A DNA stretch of 17,890 nt from Bacillota bacterium (GCA_012516115.1 JAAYXC010000171.1:1-17890); one strand, 5' to 3'; shown: positions 6,501 to 14,294, counted from the first letter of the stretch. Notes: generated by a model from the sequence alone, not told the origin. Program-made: numbers and translations.

Positions 6501-7514
6501 ATGCCACTTGTTACTTCCCGCGCCATCCTGGAAGCGAGCCTCGAGGCCTTTAGGGCCGGGCGGCCCTTTGCCGTCGGAGCCTATAACGTTAACAACATGG
6601 AGCAGATGCAGGGCATCATGCGGGCGGCCAAGGAGACGAATTCCCCGGTCATCGTCCAGGTGAGCCGCGGGGCCCTGAAATACGCCGAGGACAAATACCT
6701 CCGCAACATCATCATGGCCGGGGTGGAGCTCAACCCGGAGGTCCCCATCGCCGTCCATCTCGACCACGGCAATAATCTGGAGGCGGTCAAGCGGGCCATC
6801 GATCTCGGTTTCACCTCGGTCATGATCGACGGTTCGCTCCTGGAGGACGGGAAAACCCCTTCGGATTTTGCCTACAACGTCCGGGTCACGAGCGAAGTCG
6901 TGAAATACGCCCACGACCGGGGCGTCTCGGTGGAAGGAGAGCTCGGCACCCTTGGTGGGATCGAGGACGGGGTCGGTTCGGGGAAGGCCCATCTCACCGA
7001 CCCGGACCAGGCGGTGGAGTTCGTGGAGCGGACCGGGGTCGACGCGCTGGCCATCTCCATCGGCACTTCGCACGGGGCGTTTAAGTTCAAGGGTGAGCCC
7101 AAGATCAGCTTCGAGGTCATCAAGCGCTGCCGGGAACTCCTTCCCAATACGGCCCTGGTGTCTCACGGTTCCTCCAGCGTCCCGGCGGAATTGATCGAGG
7201 AGATCAACCGTTATGGCGGGAAACTGGAACACGCCAAAGGGGTACCGATCGAGGTCCTCCAGCAGGCCATCGCCTACGGGATCAACAAGATCAACGTGGA
7301 CACGGACATCCGTCTGGCGGCCACGGCGGCCACGCGCAAGTTCCTGGCCGAACACCCGGAGAAATTCGACCAGCGGGATTACGCCGGCGCGGCCAGGGAG
7401 GCCATCGCCCGGGAGATCGCGGCCAGGATGCGGGCCTTCGGCACCGCCGGCCGAGCCCCGGAGGTAAAACCCCTCGGCCTTGAAGAGATGAAGGCGCGCT
7501 ACGCGCGGGGATGA
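6501..7514 (+). CDS. fba: Class II fructose-bisphosphate aldolase
   Basis: 337 residues, close to other class II ketose-bisphosphate aldolases. HLDHG (86-90) holds the catalytic Asp88 and zinc ligand His89, VEGELGTLGGIED (144-156) is the family signature, and TSHG (His191) and VSHGSS (His222) supply further zinc ligands. NVDTD near 275 is the conserved phosphate-binding segment. The enzyme reversibly cleaves fructose-1,6-bisphosphate to DHAP and glyceraldehyde-3-phosphate. Many members also cleave sedoheptulose-1,7-bisphosphate. An AAAAGGAGG site lies upstream of ATG 6501. It is the last gene of the transketolase-PFK-aldolase operon and ends in a strong terminator. Confidence 0.93.
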   Translation: MPLVTSRAILEASLEAFRAGRPFAVGAYNVNNMEQMQGIMRAAKETNSPVIVQVSRGALKYAEDKYLRNIIMAGVELNPEVPIAVHLDHGNNLEAVKRAIDLGFTSVMIDGSLLEDGKTPSDFAYNVRVTSEVVKYAHDRGVSVEGELGTLGGIEDGVGSGKAHLTDPDQAVEFVERTGVDALAISIGTSHGAFKFKGEPKISFEVIKRCRELLPNTALVSHGSSSVPAELIEEINRYGGKLEHAKGVPIEVLQQAIAYGINKINVDTDIRLAATAATRKFLAEHPEKFDQRDYAGAAREAIAREIAARMRAFGTAGRAPEVKPLGLEEMKARYARG

Positions 7515-7550
7515 GGACATCTGTCGGTTTTGACGTAAAAACAAAAAGAG

Positions 7551-7580
7551 GGGACCGCCTCGACGGTCCCTTGTTTTTTA
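7551..7580. terminator. Bidirectional intrinsic terminator
   Basis: GGGACCG (7551-7557) pairs perfectly with CGGTCCC (7564-7570) around a six-base loop. On the plus strand it is followed by TTGTTTTTT, ending the fba operon. On the minus strand the same hairpin is followed by CTCTTTTTGTTTTT, so it can also stop transcripts from the glycosyltransferase operon. The 237 bases from here to the small membrane-protein gene hold nothing else I can recognise. Confidence 0.85.
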
Positions 7581-7817
7581 TACATGGTGATAATGTCCAC
7601 CAGAAAATAAAGCTCCTTACCTGTTGTCAATAACACTCCTCCGCCGGAAGGGGAAGGTCTGGGTTGGAAAGTATAGCCGATCCATAGCGTTAAGGCTTCT
7701 CATGGCCATGGCGTTTTCGCCCTTTTCGCTTTTAGTGTCACGAGCGCGGAAACCAGTTGACGTTCCTTAAGGCCAAAACCGTCGCACCGGAGATTTGACA
7801 AGGGTCGCTTTAAAAAT

Positions 7818-8000
7818 TCACCGGCTGGTTTTTTTCTCCTCTTTTCGCAACGCCATTTCCCCCCGGAGGGTTTTAAGTATCACGTAAATGAGTATTAAAA
7901 GAAGAATCCCGGCCATGGCAAGGAAGAATCGGTTGTATACCAGGGCCATCAGCGTAAGACCGCCGCCGGTGGCGGGCAGGATTATCCGCTGGGAGGACAC
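7818..8000 (-). CDS. Small membrane protein downstream of the glycosyltransferase
   Basis: About 60 residues. Two hydrophobic stretches (about 7-22 and 25-43) are followed by a charged tail, GEMALRKEEKKTSR, predicting a small integral membrane protein. I recognise no family. The start is GTG 8000. The upstream stop codon and ribosome-binding site run together as TAAGGAGG, and GTG follows eight bases later, so translation is probably coupled to the glycosyltransferase. An in-frame GTG at 8009 overlaps that site and is less likely. The tight coupling suggests an accessory role for the glycosyltransferase, but that is inference. Confidence 0.6.
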   Translation of the reverse strand: MSSQRIILPATGGGLTLMALVYNRFFLAMAGILLLILIYVILKTLRGEMALRKEEKKTSR

Positions 8001-8013
8001 CTTTCTCACCTCC

Positions 8014-9068
8014 TTACCATTCCTGGGGCCGCGCGAAGAGGGAGAGAAAATAGGCCCTCACCTGTAAGAACGAGAGGACCACGGCCACAAGCAGCTCCGG
8101 CAGGACGGCGAGGCGCAGCGCCAGGTCTCCGGGTTCGATCCGTTCGAGAAAGCGGAGTTTGTAAAGGGACCAGACTTGTCCCAATCCGGCCAAGACCAAA
8201 GGCACGGGATGAAGGAAGAATCGGATCCGCCAAGTTCCGTCCAAGATGAGGTTGACAAGGAGATGGGAGACCACCCCGGCGAAAAGGAGGATAAAGAGCA
8301 GGTGTTGGCAGAGATCGCCGAGGGTGAACCGGTCGATGCACGATTGTAACAAGATGTCGATCCCGCCCCGCATCCAGCGGAGCCGCTGGCGGAAGAAGGA
8401 CTTAAACGTCAGGGGAACCTTGGTCCAGGCCCGCATGCGCGGGCAGAACATGGTCTGCCATCCCGCCCGGCGGAGCCTGAGGGTGAGGTCGTAGTCTTCG
8501 AGCATATGTCCCGGGGTATAACCGCCGACGGCCAGCAAGGCCGACAGGTCAAAGACGCTGCAGAGACCACGTCCTGCCAGGTGGCGGTGCGGACGGCATC
8601 GAAGCCGGCGCCTTCCAGTCGTTGCAGGCGCCAGAGGAACCAGGTCTCCAGCCGTCGCCAGAGGGATCTTCGGTCCCCCTCCGGCGGGAGCACGCCCGCG
8701 GTCGAACAGACCCCGCCCAACCGGGGGTAACGTTCGAAACAGGCCACGGCCTCTTCGACCAGGTGCCGGTCGAAACGGCTGTCGGCAGCGGCCACCACCA
8801 CGAGGTCGATGGGCTTGTCCCGTAAGAACTCCAACCCGCGGTTCACCGCCCCGGCCCGCAGGCGGGGGACGTGGTTATCCAACACCACCAATTGCGGAAG
8901 ATTTTTTTGCATCTCGGCCAAGACCCGGGCGGTGTCGTCGGTGGAACAGTCGTTCACCACCACGATGAAGTCCAAAGGATAGGTCTGTCCGGCCAGATCG
9001 GCCACGGCCCCGGCGATGGTAACTTCCTCATTATGGGCGGGGATGACGGCCGCCACATGCCAACGCAT
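8014..9068 (-). pseudogene. Family 2 glycosyltransferase, frameshifted
   Basis: The N-terminal part (9068 to about 8570) reads MRWHVAAVIPAHNEEVTIAG, then VVVNDCSTDDTARVL and AAADSRFD, the nucleotide-sugar and metal-binding portion of a GT-A domain. The C-terminal part continues in another frame from about 8565: GRGLCSVFDLSALLAVGGYT, EDYDLTLRLR (the catalytic ED motif), QRLRWMRG (the QxxRW motif of processive synthases), then three or four hydrophobic helices ending at 8014. Together they give a normal membrane-bound GT2 of about 350 residues resembling cellulose, hyaluronan or poly-GlcNAc synthase-like enzymes. The break falls between TWQD and GRGLCSV (8560-8580). ATG 9068 has AGGAGG nine bases upstream. 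All domain motifs are intact, so a sequencing indel is as likely as true inactivation. Confidence 0.8.
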
Positions 9069-9608
9069 TATCCGTTACCTCCTGACAAACGGCGGAGACT
9101 AAAAGGCGCCGCCGGTTGTCGCCATAAGTAGACCGGAACGGGATGGTCGCCTTTTATCCCGGAAGTATCCAACCGCCGTCGATCACCGGAGCCGGTCTTG
9201 CTTCCGAGGTGAGTCCTATCGCCCGGACCTCGAGCAGGAAAGGTTCCTCTGCCGAAAGGGTGATAGACGGAACCTCTGGAGGTTCGGCAGAAAGGCGGGT
9301 CTCTTTGTCATAGCGTATGGAGACATCGAAGAGAAAAAGGGCGCTCGCGGCGGTCCGCCACGGCCAACCCACAGGGGTTTTCACCCATCCAGGGTGGTAG
9401 GGATTTCATTACATTGCCAAGATATGATCTTTCTTGCGGGGATATGTACCTTCGATCCCTTTTGCCCCACGGATCAGGTAATTACATGGTTTCGAGTTCC
9501 CTCCGTGTCAATTCACCTTTCGGTAAGATTTTAGATGAGAGATCGCGGTAAAGTTTATTGGTTTACTGGCCGATAATTTTATTGACAAAACAATACAGAA
9601 TATCCTTC

Positions 9609-9637
9609 TTTACTTCACCTTTGGATGGTGTTATAAT
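9609..9637 (+). promoter_or_regulatory. Promoter of the gntR catabolic operon
   Basis: TTTACT (9609-9614) and a perfect TATAAT (9632-9637) have a 17-base spacer. The predicted start of transcription, near 9644, falls inside the inverted repeat at 9640-9662, about 30 bases before the gntR ATG. Confidence 0.65.
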
Positions 9638-9639
9638 AA

Positions 9640-9662
9640 TATCAGATATCGGATATCCTATA
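9640..9662. promoter_or_regulatory. Inverted repeat at the transcription start, probable GntR operator
   Basis: GATATC (9645-9650) and GATATC (9652-9657) form a perfect dyad around one central G (9651). Outer arms TAT (9640-9642) and ATA (9660-9662) extend it, with two mismatched pairs between. A 23-base dyad at the start site of a regulator gene is the expected place for autorepression by the encoded FadR-type protein. The sequence differs from the TGGTNNNACCA-like sites of some relatives, so the assignment rests on position and symmetry. Confidence 0.55.
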
Positions 9663-9675
9663 AGGGTGACAAAAC

Positions 9676-10392
9676 ATGCAAGGAAGGTCGACCCTCACTC
9701 CCAACCTCGGTGCTCCCTTGAAGAGTGGTTCGCTTGTCCGGCTCATCATCGGCCGTATCGAAGAAGCACTAGTAAACAAAGAGCTTAAGCCGGGAGACAA
9801 GTTACCACCCGAAGCCCAGTTGGCGAAGATAATGGGCGTGGGAAAGAACTCCGTCCGCGAAGCTTTACGGATGCTTGAAGCCTTGGGTGTGGTAGAAGTT
9901 CGTCACGGCGATGGAAGTTACATTGTAGAGGAACCTACGTCGGAGAGCATTAATCCCCTTGTTTTCGCCCTTCTAATCGAAAAAGGAAGTAATGAGCAGA
10001 TCTATGAGCTTCGCCTGCAATTAGAACCGGCCTTTACTGGCTTAGCTGCTCAAAAGGCCACTGAAGAGGATTTCGCCCGCCTTGAAGCGATGATCGATGA
10101 ACTGGCCCATGAAGTAGAAGAGGGCAAATCCATGCCCGAAACCGATCTTTCGTTTCATTATGCCATCCTGGAGATCTGCCGGAATCCTTATCTCTACCGC
10201 ATCGGACGTGCCGCCCTTCAATTATTCAAGGCTTCGATCGGCAGTTCGATGAAGCCCGATCCCCGTAACGCCGTCCGGGACCATCGTAAAATCTTGACGG
10301 CTATGCGTACCCGGGATCCGGAGAAAGTGCGCGCTGCCGTGGTGGAAACGCTGGAGGGCTGGAAGGTCCGCGGGCTGGCCTTAAAGGATTGA
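9676..10392 (+). CDS. FadR-family GntR transcriptional regulator
   Basis: 238 residues. An N-terminal winged helix (about 17-85; LKPGDKLPPEAQLAKIMGV and SVREALRMLEALGVVEVRHG) is followed by an all-helical FCD ligand-binding domain (about 105-230). FCD metal-site residues Asp157 and His161 (DLSFH) and His203 (DHRKI) are present. The position that usually supplies the last histidine (MRxHL) reads VETL here, so the metal site may be incomplete. Such regulators repress acid-sugar or organic-acid operons until the ligand is bound. It heads the racemase-TRAP-BKACE-kinase cluster and probably controls it through the dyad at 9640-9662. ATG 9676 follows an AAGGGTG motif. Confidence 0.9.
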   Translation: MQGRSTLTPNLGAPLKSGSLVRLIIGRIEEALVNKELKPGDKLPPEAQLAKIMGVGKNSVREALRMLEALGVVEVRHGDGSYIVEEPTSESINPLVFALLIEKGSNEQIYELRLQLEPAFTGLAAQKATEEDFARLEAMIDELAHEVEEGKSMPETDLSFHYAILEICRNPYLYRIGRAALQLFKASIGSSMKPDPRNAVRDHRKILTAMRTRDPEKVRAAVVETLEGWKVRGLALKD

Positions 10393-10441
10393 TTCGGTTA
10401 CGTACGTACCCACCTAAATCATTTTTAGGAGGCGATCCTTC

Positions 10442-11116
10442 TTGCCCACCGTGGCCGCTGTTTACACCGCCCTTACTCTCGTAGAGCCCATTAAGGAGCT
10501 CTTTCGGGAACTACTTCCCGATTGCCGTCTTATTAATATTGTCGATGACAGCCTTATCCAAGACGTCATCCGCGATGGCCGGCCTTCTCCGTCGGTCATC
10601 CGCCGTCTGCTCGTTTATTACCAGGCCGGGTTCGATGCCGGCGCAGATGTTATTCTCAATACATGTTCCTCCGTGGGAGAGGTCGTGGATCTTGCCCGAC
10701 CCATTTTTGAACGGCCTATTTTTAAAATTGACCAACCTATGGCCGCAAAAGCGGTAAGAACAGCTCATTCTATCGGAGTTTTAGCCACCCTCCCTACCAC
10801 CCTTGTTCCTACTATTCGTCTCGTTCAAAGCGAGGCAGAAAAAATCGGTAAAAAAATCGAAATCGTAGAGGGGTTGGCCGAGGGGGCTTTTACGGCGCTC
10901 ATGTCCGGTGATGCTCAAGGGCATGATGCCCTTATCCGGGAAACTGCTTTAAAAATTGCGGAAAAAGTAGAAATTATTGTTCTTGCCCAGGGATCCATGG
11001 CGCGGATGGAAGAGCCCTTAATGAAGCATACCGGGAAGATCGTCCTTTCTAGTCCGCGCTTGGGAGTACTTGGAGTAAAGGAATTTCTAACAGCTAGAGA
11101 CAATGAAAACCGTTGA
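10442..11116 (+). CDS. Asp/Glu/hydantoin racemase-family enzyme with a single active-site Cys
   Basis: 224 residues of the aspartate/glutamate racemase superfamily. The first catalytic loop, VILNTCSSVGE, holds Cys75. The second catalytic loop reads IIVLAQGSMARM (178-189), with Gln183 about where two-base racemases carry their second Cys. Enzymes with one cysteine in this fold include arylmalonate decarboxylase and other non-racemase members, so racemisation should not be assumed. Its position between gntR and dctP suggests it acts on the imported acid or a derivative. The TTG start at 10442 is chosen because AGGAGG (10427-10432) lies nine bases upstream and the conserved N-terminus PTVAAVYTAL begins directly after it. 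Confidence 0.82.
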   Translation: MPTVAAVYTALTLVEPIKELFRELLPDCRLINIVDDSLIQDVIRDGRPSPSVIRRLLVYYQAGFDAGADVILNTCSSVGEVVDLARPIFERPIFKIDQPMAAKAVRTAHSIGVLATLPTTLVPTIRLVQSEAEKIGKKIEIVEGLAEGAFTALMSGDAQGHDALIRETALKIAEKVEIIVLAQGSMARMEEPLMKHTGKIVLSSPRLGVLGVKEFLTARDNENR

Positions 11117-11194
11117 TGTAAAAGGGGGTGGGGTTTCGCTGAACTGATTTTGGTTTTTTTCAAAAGAGATAAATCTTGGAAGGAGGAGCAAATC

Positions 11195-12208
11195 GTGAAG
11201 ATTGGTCTCAAAAGAACTCTCTTGCCTTTCCTTGGTCTCTCTCTGCTTTTATTGTCGTTTAGCAATTTTGTTGTGGCCGAAGAGCCGATCGTTCTCCGGT
11301 ACGCCCACATGAACCCGCCAACAAGCGTGGCCGGTCAGCAGGCCACCATGTTAGCCAAGCTTGTTGAGGAAAAGACAAAAGGGAGAGTAAAAATTCAAGT
11401 TTATCCATCTTCGCAATTGGGTGGTCTACAAGAACAGGCCGAGATGGTAAGTGTCGGTACGGTAGCCATCCATCATAACACGATGGCCGGGATCGGCTCG
11501 CTTTACGGTGACTTCGCCGCCTTGGATACACCCTATCTATACAAAGACGTTGCCCATCTCATGCGCGTAACCAACCCATGGACTTCACCGCTTATGAAGA
11601 CGCTTAATCAGAAGCTCATTCAAACACGTAATGTACGTGTCTTTTATACCTTCTTCTTCGGTACCCGGCAGCTAACCTGCGACCGTCCCATTTATAGTCC
11701 CAACGATCTTAAAGGGGTAAAGATCCGTGCGATTCCCTTCCCCATTTACACGGCCACGGTACAAGCTATGGGCGCCGTTGCCGTCCCGCTCGATTTCGCC
11801 GAAGTTCCCACGGCCCTGGCCACCGGGGCTATCAATGGCCAGGAGCATCCGCCTGATACTATTCTTACGGCTAAACTTTAAGAGACTCAGCCTTACCTGA
11901 TCCTTACAAGCCATATTATGGGGGCCGAATGTGTGGTCTTTAACGAGAAGATTTGGCAGCGCCTCCCCCGCTCGATCCGTAAAGTTCTTGAAGACGCGGC
12001 CAAAGAAATATCCGTCAAAGCTTCCAAGATGACCGAAGAACTGGAGGCCAAGCAGATCGAAGAACTCAAGGCGAAAGGGATGAAAGTCATCGGGCCGGAA
12101 AACGGCTTAGATCTGGATGCTTTCAAAATAAAGGTTAGAACGGTTATTCTTAATCGTTTCGGGGAGCAATATGCTCATATTTATAACACGATCGAAAAGA
12201 TTAAGTAA
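11195..12208 (+). pseudogene. dctP: TRAP transporter solute-binding protein DctP, with in-frame TAA
   Basis: A 337-codon frame encoding a periplasmic TRAP solute receptor. It has a signal peptide (lysine/arginine start, hydrophobic core, likely cleavage after FVVA near residue 26), then the DctP-family YAHMNPPTSVAG start and the GVKIRAIPFPIYTATVQAMG segment with its carboxylate-binding Arg. GAINGQEHP is also present. Codon 229 (11879-11881) is TAA. The same frame continues as ETQPYLILTSHIMGAECVVF to 12208 with full family similarity, and Tyr is usual at the stop position, so one base change (TAT/TAC to TAA) explains it. Truncation would remove about one third of the protein and should inactivate it. 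GTG 11195 follows GGAGGAG by six bases. Confidence 0.85.
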
Positions 12209-12235
12209 CTCTTTTCCGGCCCGTTGGCTTTAAAC

Positions 12236-12269
12236 GTCTTGGGGAGCGGTTCCATCCGCTTCCCAAGAC
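12236..12269 (+). promoter_or_regulatory. Long intercistronic hairpin between dctP and dctQ
   Basis: A 14-base arm beginning GTCTTGGG (12236-12249) pairs with a 14-base arm ending CCCAAGAC (12256-12269) around loop TTCCAT, with one G-T wobble. No T-run follows, so it is unlikely to be a full terminator. Stable hairpins after binding-protein genes commonly protect the upstream mRNA from 3' decay, giving more receptor than membrane subunits. That role is inferred here. Confidence 0.65.
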
Positions 12270-12312
12270 ATAAATTTACTGCTATTTCTGAAAAAAGTGA
12301 GGAGATTATACC

Positions 12313-12792
12313 GTGCACAAGGGTAAGGTCCCCTTTCTCGTCAAAGGCCTGGAATCGCTGGCCGTGATAGAAATGTTTGTCTTGTCATTATTCGTTTTTG
12401 CCCAGATCGTTTTGCGGAACTTGGGGGCTGTAGTTCCCGTGTGGCTGGACGAAGGGGCCCGTCTAGCCCATGTGGTCATGGTCTATCTCATAGTCCCTAT
12501 ACTTTTCCGGGAAGGCTTGCATCTAGCCGTCGATACGTTTATAAAACTTTTTCCCAAAAAAATCCAAAAAGTTGCCGGGCTGTTTACCCTTCTATGCTGC
12601 TTTCTCTTCGGTGTTTTCTTTTTATATAGCAGCTATGATCTTTTATGGGTAAAAGGGATCTGGAGCGTCCCCACCCCGGCCATTCTGATGCCGAGTTTCT
12701 TCTTGTATCTAGGGCCCATCCTCGGGGTCACGCTCTCCCTGGTGTTCATTTACGAACGAATCTGGCTCTTGTTCACGAAAAAAGAGGAGTGA
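12313..12792 (+). CDS. dctQ: TRAP transporter small membrane subunit DctQ
   Basis: 159 residues with four predicted transmembrane helices (about 15-37, 52-70, 87-108 and 124-150). It includes the family-typical VWLDEGARLAHVVMVYLIVP and the following HLAVDTF. DctQ joins the large subunit DctM to form the Na+- or H+-driven permease that receives substrate from DctP. The start is GTG 12313, eight bases after GAGGAG. It lies in the same operon as dctP, separated by the hairpin at 12236-12269, and ends six bases before dctM, implying coupled translation. Confidence 0.9.
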   Translation: MHKGKVPFLVKGLESLAVIEMFVLSLFVFAQIVLRNLGAVVPVWLDEGARLAHVVMVYLIVPILFREGLHLAVDTFIKLFPKKIQKVAGLFTLLCCFLFGVFFLYSSYDLLWVKGIWSVPTPAILMPSFFLYLGPILGVTLSLVFIYERIWLLFTKKEE

Positions 12793-12798
12793 AGCGCC

Positions 12799-14082
12799 AT
12801 GACCGGACTGGCCATCCTTATAAGTTTCTTGGTTCTTGTAATGCTCGGCGTACCGCTCGGGGTAAGTATGGGCCTTCCCAGTGTTGTTTATATCTTGAGT
12901 AAAGGAATTCCCCTCTCGATCTTGGCGCAGAGGATGGTTAATTCCATCAATTCTTACCCTTTATTGGCCGTGGTTCTTTTCATCTTCGTCGGAAACTTGA
13001 TGAACACCAGTCGTATTACCGACCGGCTCTTTAATGCGGTTAAACTTTTTGTGGGTTCTATAAGGGGTGGGCTGGCCCACGTCAACGTTCTCGGCAGTCT
13101 GGTCTTCGCTGGCATGTCCGGCGCCGCCTTGGCAGATGTGGGTGGCCTCGGCAACGTGGAGATCAAGGCGATGAAAGACCAGGGTTATAAACTGGAGACC
13201 GCCCTGGCCATCACGCTCGCTTCGGCTACCATCGGCCCCATCTTTCCACCGAGCATCCCGCTCATCATCTATGCTACGGTGGCGGAGGTATCCGGGGTCA
13301 AGCTTCTTATCGCCGGTATTGTACCTGCTTTGCTGATCACGATCTGTTTAATGATCGCCATCGCCCTTATTGCCAAACGGGAGAATTTTCCTAAAGAGAA
13401 AATCCTTTTATCAAGGAGGGAAAAGGCAAAAACCCTGGTCTTGGCTTTCCCGGCCTTGATCTTTCCGTTTTTACTCACGGGCGGACTTCTTTCCGGCCTT
13501 TTTAGCCCTACCGAGATGTCCGGGATGGCAGTGGTTTATACGATTATTCTGGGTGTAGGAATCTATCGGGAATTGGACTTTAAATCGTTCTGGCGGATGG
13601 CTAGAGAAACAGTCCTCTCCACGGCCAACATCATGTTTATCATTTCCGTGGCCGCTGTCTTCGGATGGGTTCTTGCCGTTGAACAGGTACCCCAGCAGAT
13701 GACCGCCTTTCTTCTCGGAATTTCCAGCAATCGTTATGTGCTTCTACTTATTGTAAACCTGTTACTCCTTATCGTCGGGATGTTCATGGAGTCGAACGCG
13801 GCTATTCTGATCTTTACCCCCCTTATAGCCCCTGCCCTTTTAAGTGTAGGTGTGGATCCTGTTCATCTGGGTATCGTCGTGGTCCTGAATCTAATGATCG
13901 GCCTTCTGACTCCGCCGGTAGGGATGAGCCTTTATATGGGGAGTATTGTTTCTGGGCTTCCCTTCGAGAAGGTCACCCGGGCTACTCTTCCTTGGGTGAT
14001 ACCGCTTATGGTCGCCCTTTTAATCGTGACTTTTTTCCCGTCCATTTCGACTTGGATCCCCAACTTGGTCTTTATCCATTAG
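12799..14082 (+). CDS. dctM: TRAP transporter large membrane subunit DctM
   Basis: 427 residues, the standard DctM length, with about 12 hydrophobic helices throughout. Recognisable family segments include LLAVVLFIFVGNLMNTSRIT near 54-74, GGLAHVNVLGSLVFAGMSG near 92-110, the ATIGPIFPPSIPLIIYA stretch near 138-154, and NLMIGLLTPPVGMSLY near 363-378. This subunit carries the transport path of the TRAP complex. ATG 12799 has GAGGAG upstream, within the end of dctQ. Unlike dctP, the frame is intact. A large inverted repeat with a T-run follows the stop, separating transporter genes from the enzymes downstream. Confidence 0.93.
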   Translation: MTGLAILISFLVLVMLGVPLGVSMGLPSVVYILSKGIPLSILAQRMVNSINSYPLLAVVLFIFVGNLMNTSRITDRLFNAVKLFVGSIRGGLAHVNVLGSLVFAGMSGAALADVGGLGNVEIKAMKDQGYKLETALAITLASATIGPIFPPSIPLIIYATVAEVSGVKLLIAGIVPALLITICLMIAIALIAKRENFPKEKILLSRREKAKTLVLAFPALIFPFLLTGGLLSGLFSPTEMSGMAVVYTIILGVGIYRELDFKSFWRMARETVLSTANIMFIISVAAVFGWVLAVEQVPQQMTAFLLGISSNRYVLLLIVNLLLLIVGMFMESNAAILIFTPLIAPALLSVGVDPVHLGIVVVLNLMIGLLTPPVGMSLYMGSIVSGLPFEKVTRATLPWVIPLMVALLIVTFFPSISTWIPNLVFIH

Positions 14083-14152
14083 CAGCGTTACTTAAAAGAG
14101 GCCGAGAAATAATAATCCCGATTTCAAAAGCAAGACCTTTAGCACGTTCCCG

Positions 14153-14211
14153 CCTCACCCCTCCCGCTCTCCAAAATAGAGGGGACGGCCGCAGGACGGG
14201 GTGAGGTTTTT
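14153..14211 (+). terminator. Large stem-loop with T-run between dctM and the BKACE gene
   Basis: CCTCACCCC (14153-14161) pairs perfectly with GGGGTGAGG (14198-14206), followed by five T. The 36-base interior can pair further (CTCTCC with GAGGGG). Long imperfect palindromes with CCTCACCCC ends also occur as dispersed repeats in many genomes, so it may be a repeat element acting as a terminator or attenuator. If it stops transcription fully, the downstream enzymes need their own promoter; partial read-through is likelier. Confidence 0.6.
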
Positions 14212-14294
14212 ACCAGGCAGCCAACCCCCAAACTAGTTCTTTGCCCGGAGAAGCCAGAATATCTTGGAAATTTGGTATACGAGGAGGAAATAAC

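Larger units (their letters stand above)
9069..9675. other. Intergenic region between the glycosyltransferase and gntR
   Basis: The two flanking genes diverge here. The first 60 bases hold the glycosyltransferase ribosome-binding site. An open minus-strand frame of 76 codons (9154-9384, GTG start) lacks a ribosome-binding site and matches no family I know. 9385-9600 is AT-richer and shows no gene. The gntR promoter and operator occupy 9609-9662 and are listed separately. A consensus TTGACA occurs at 9582-9587 but lacks a good -10 at the right distance. Confidence 0.5.

Noticed and set aside
5627..6526. 299-codon open frame on the minus strand opposite the phosphofructokinase gene
   Set aside because: It is rich in Arg, Pro and Ser, matches no family and is the shadow of a GC-rich gene with clear motifs on the plus strand.
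6495..7544. 349-codon open frame on the minus strand opposite the aldolase gene
   Set aside because: Composition is typical of an antisense shadow, and the aldolase on the plus strand has complete zinc and catalytic motifs.
9154..9384. 76-codon minus-strand open frame upstream of the glycosyltransferase
   Set aside because: GTG start without a ribosome-binding site and no recognisable motif; a gene relic cannot be excluded.
11879..11881. Stop-codon recoding in dctP
   Set aside because: The codon is TAA, not the TGA or TAG used for selenocysteine or pyrrolysine. The family has an ordinary Tyr there, so a point mutation or read error is simpler.
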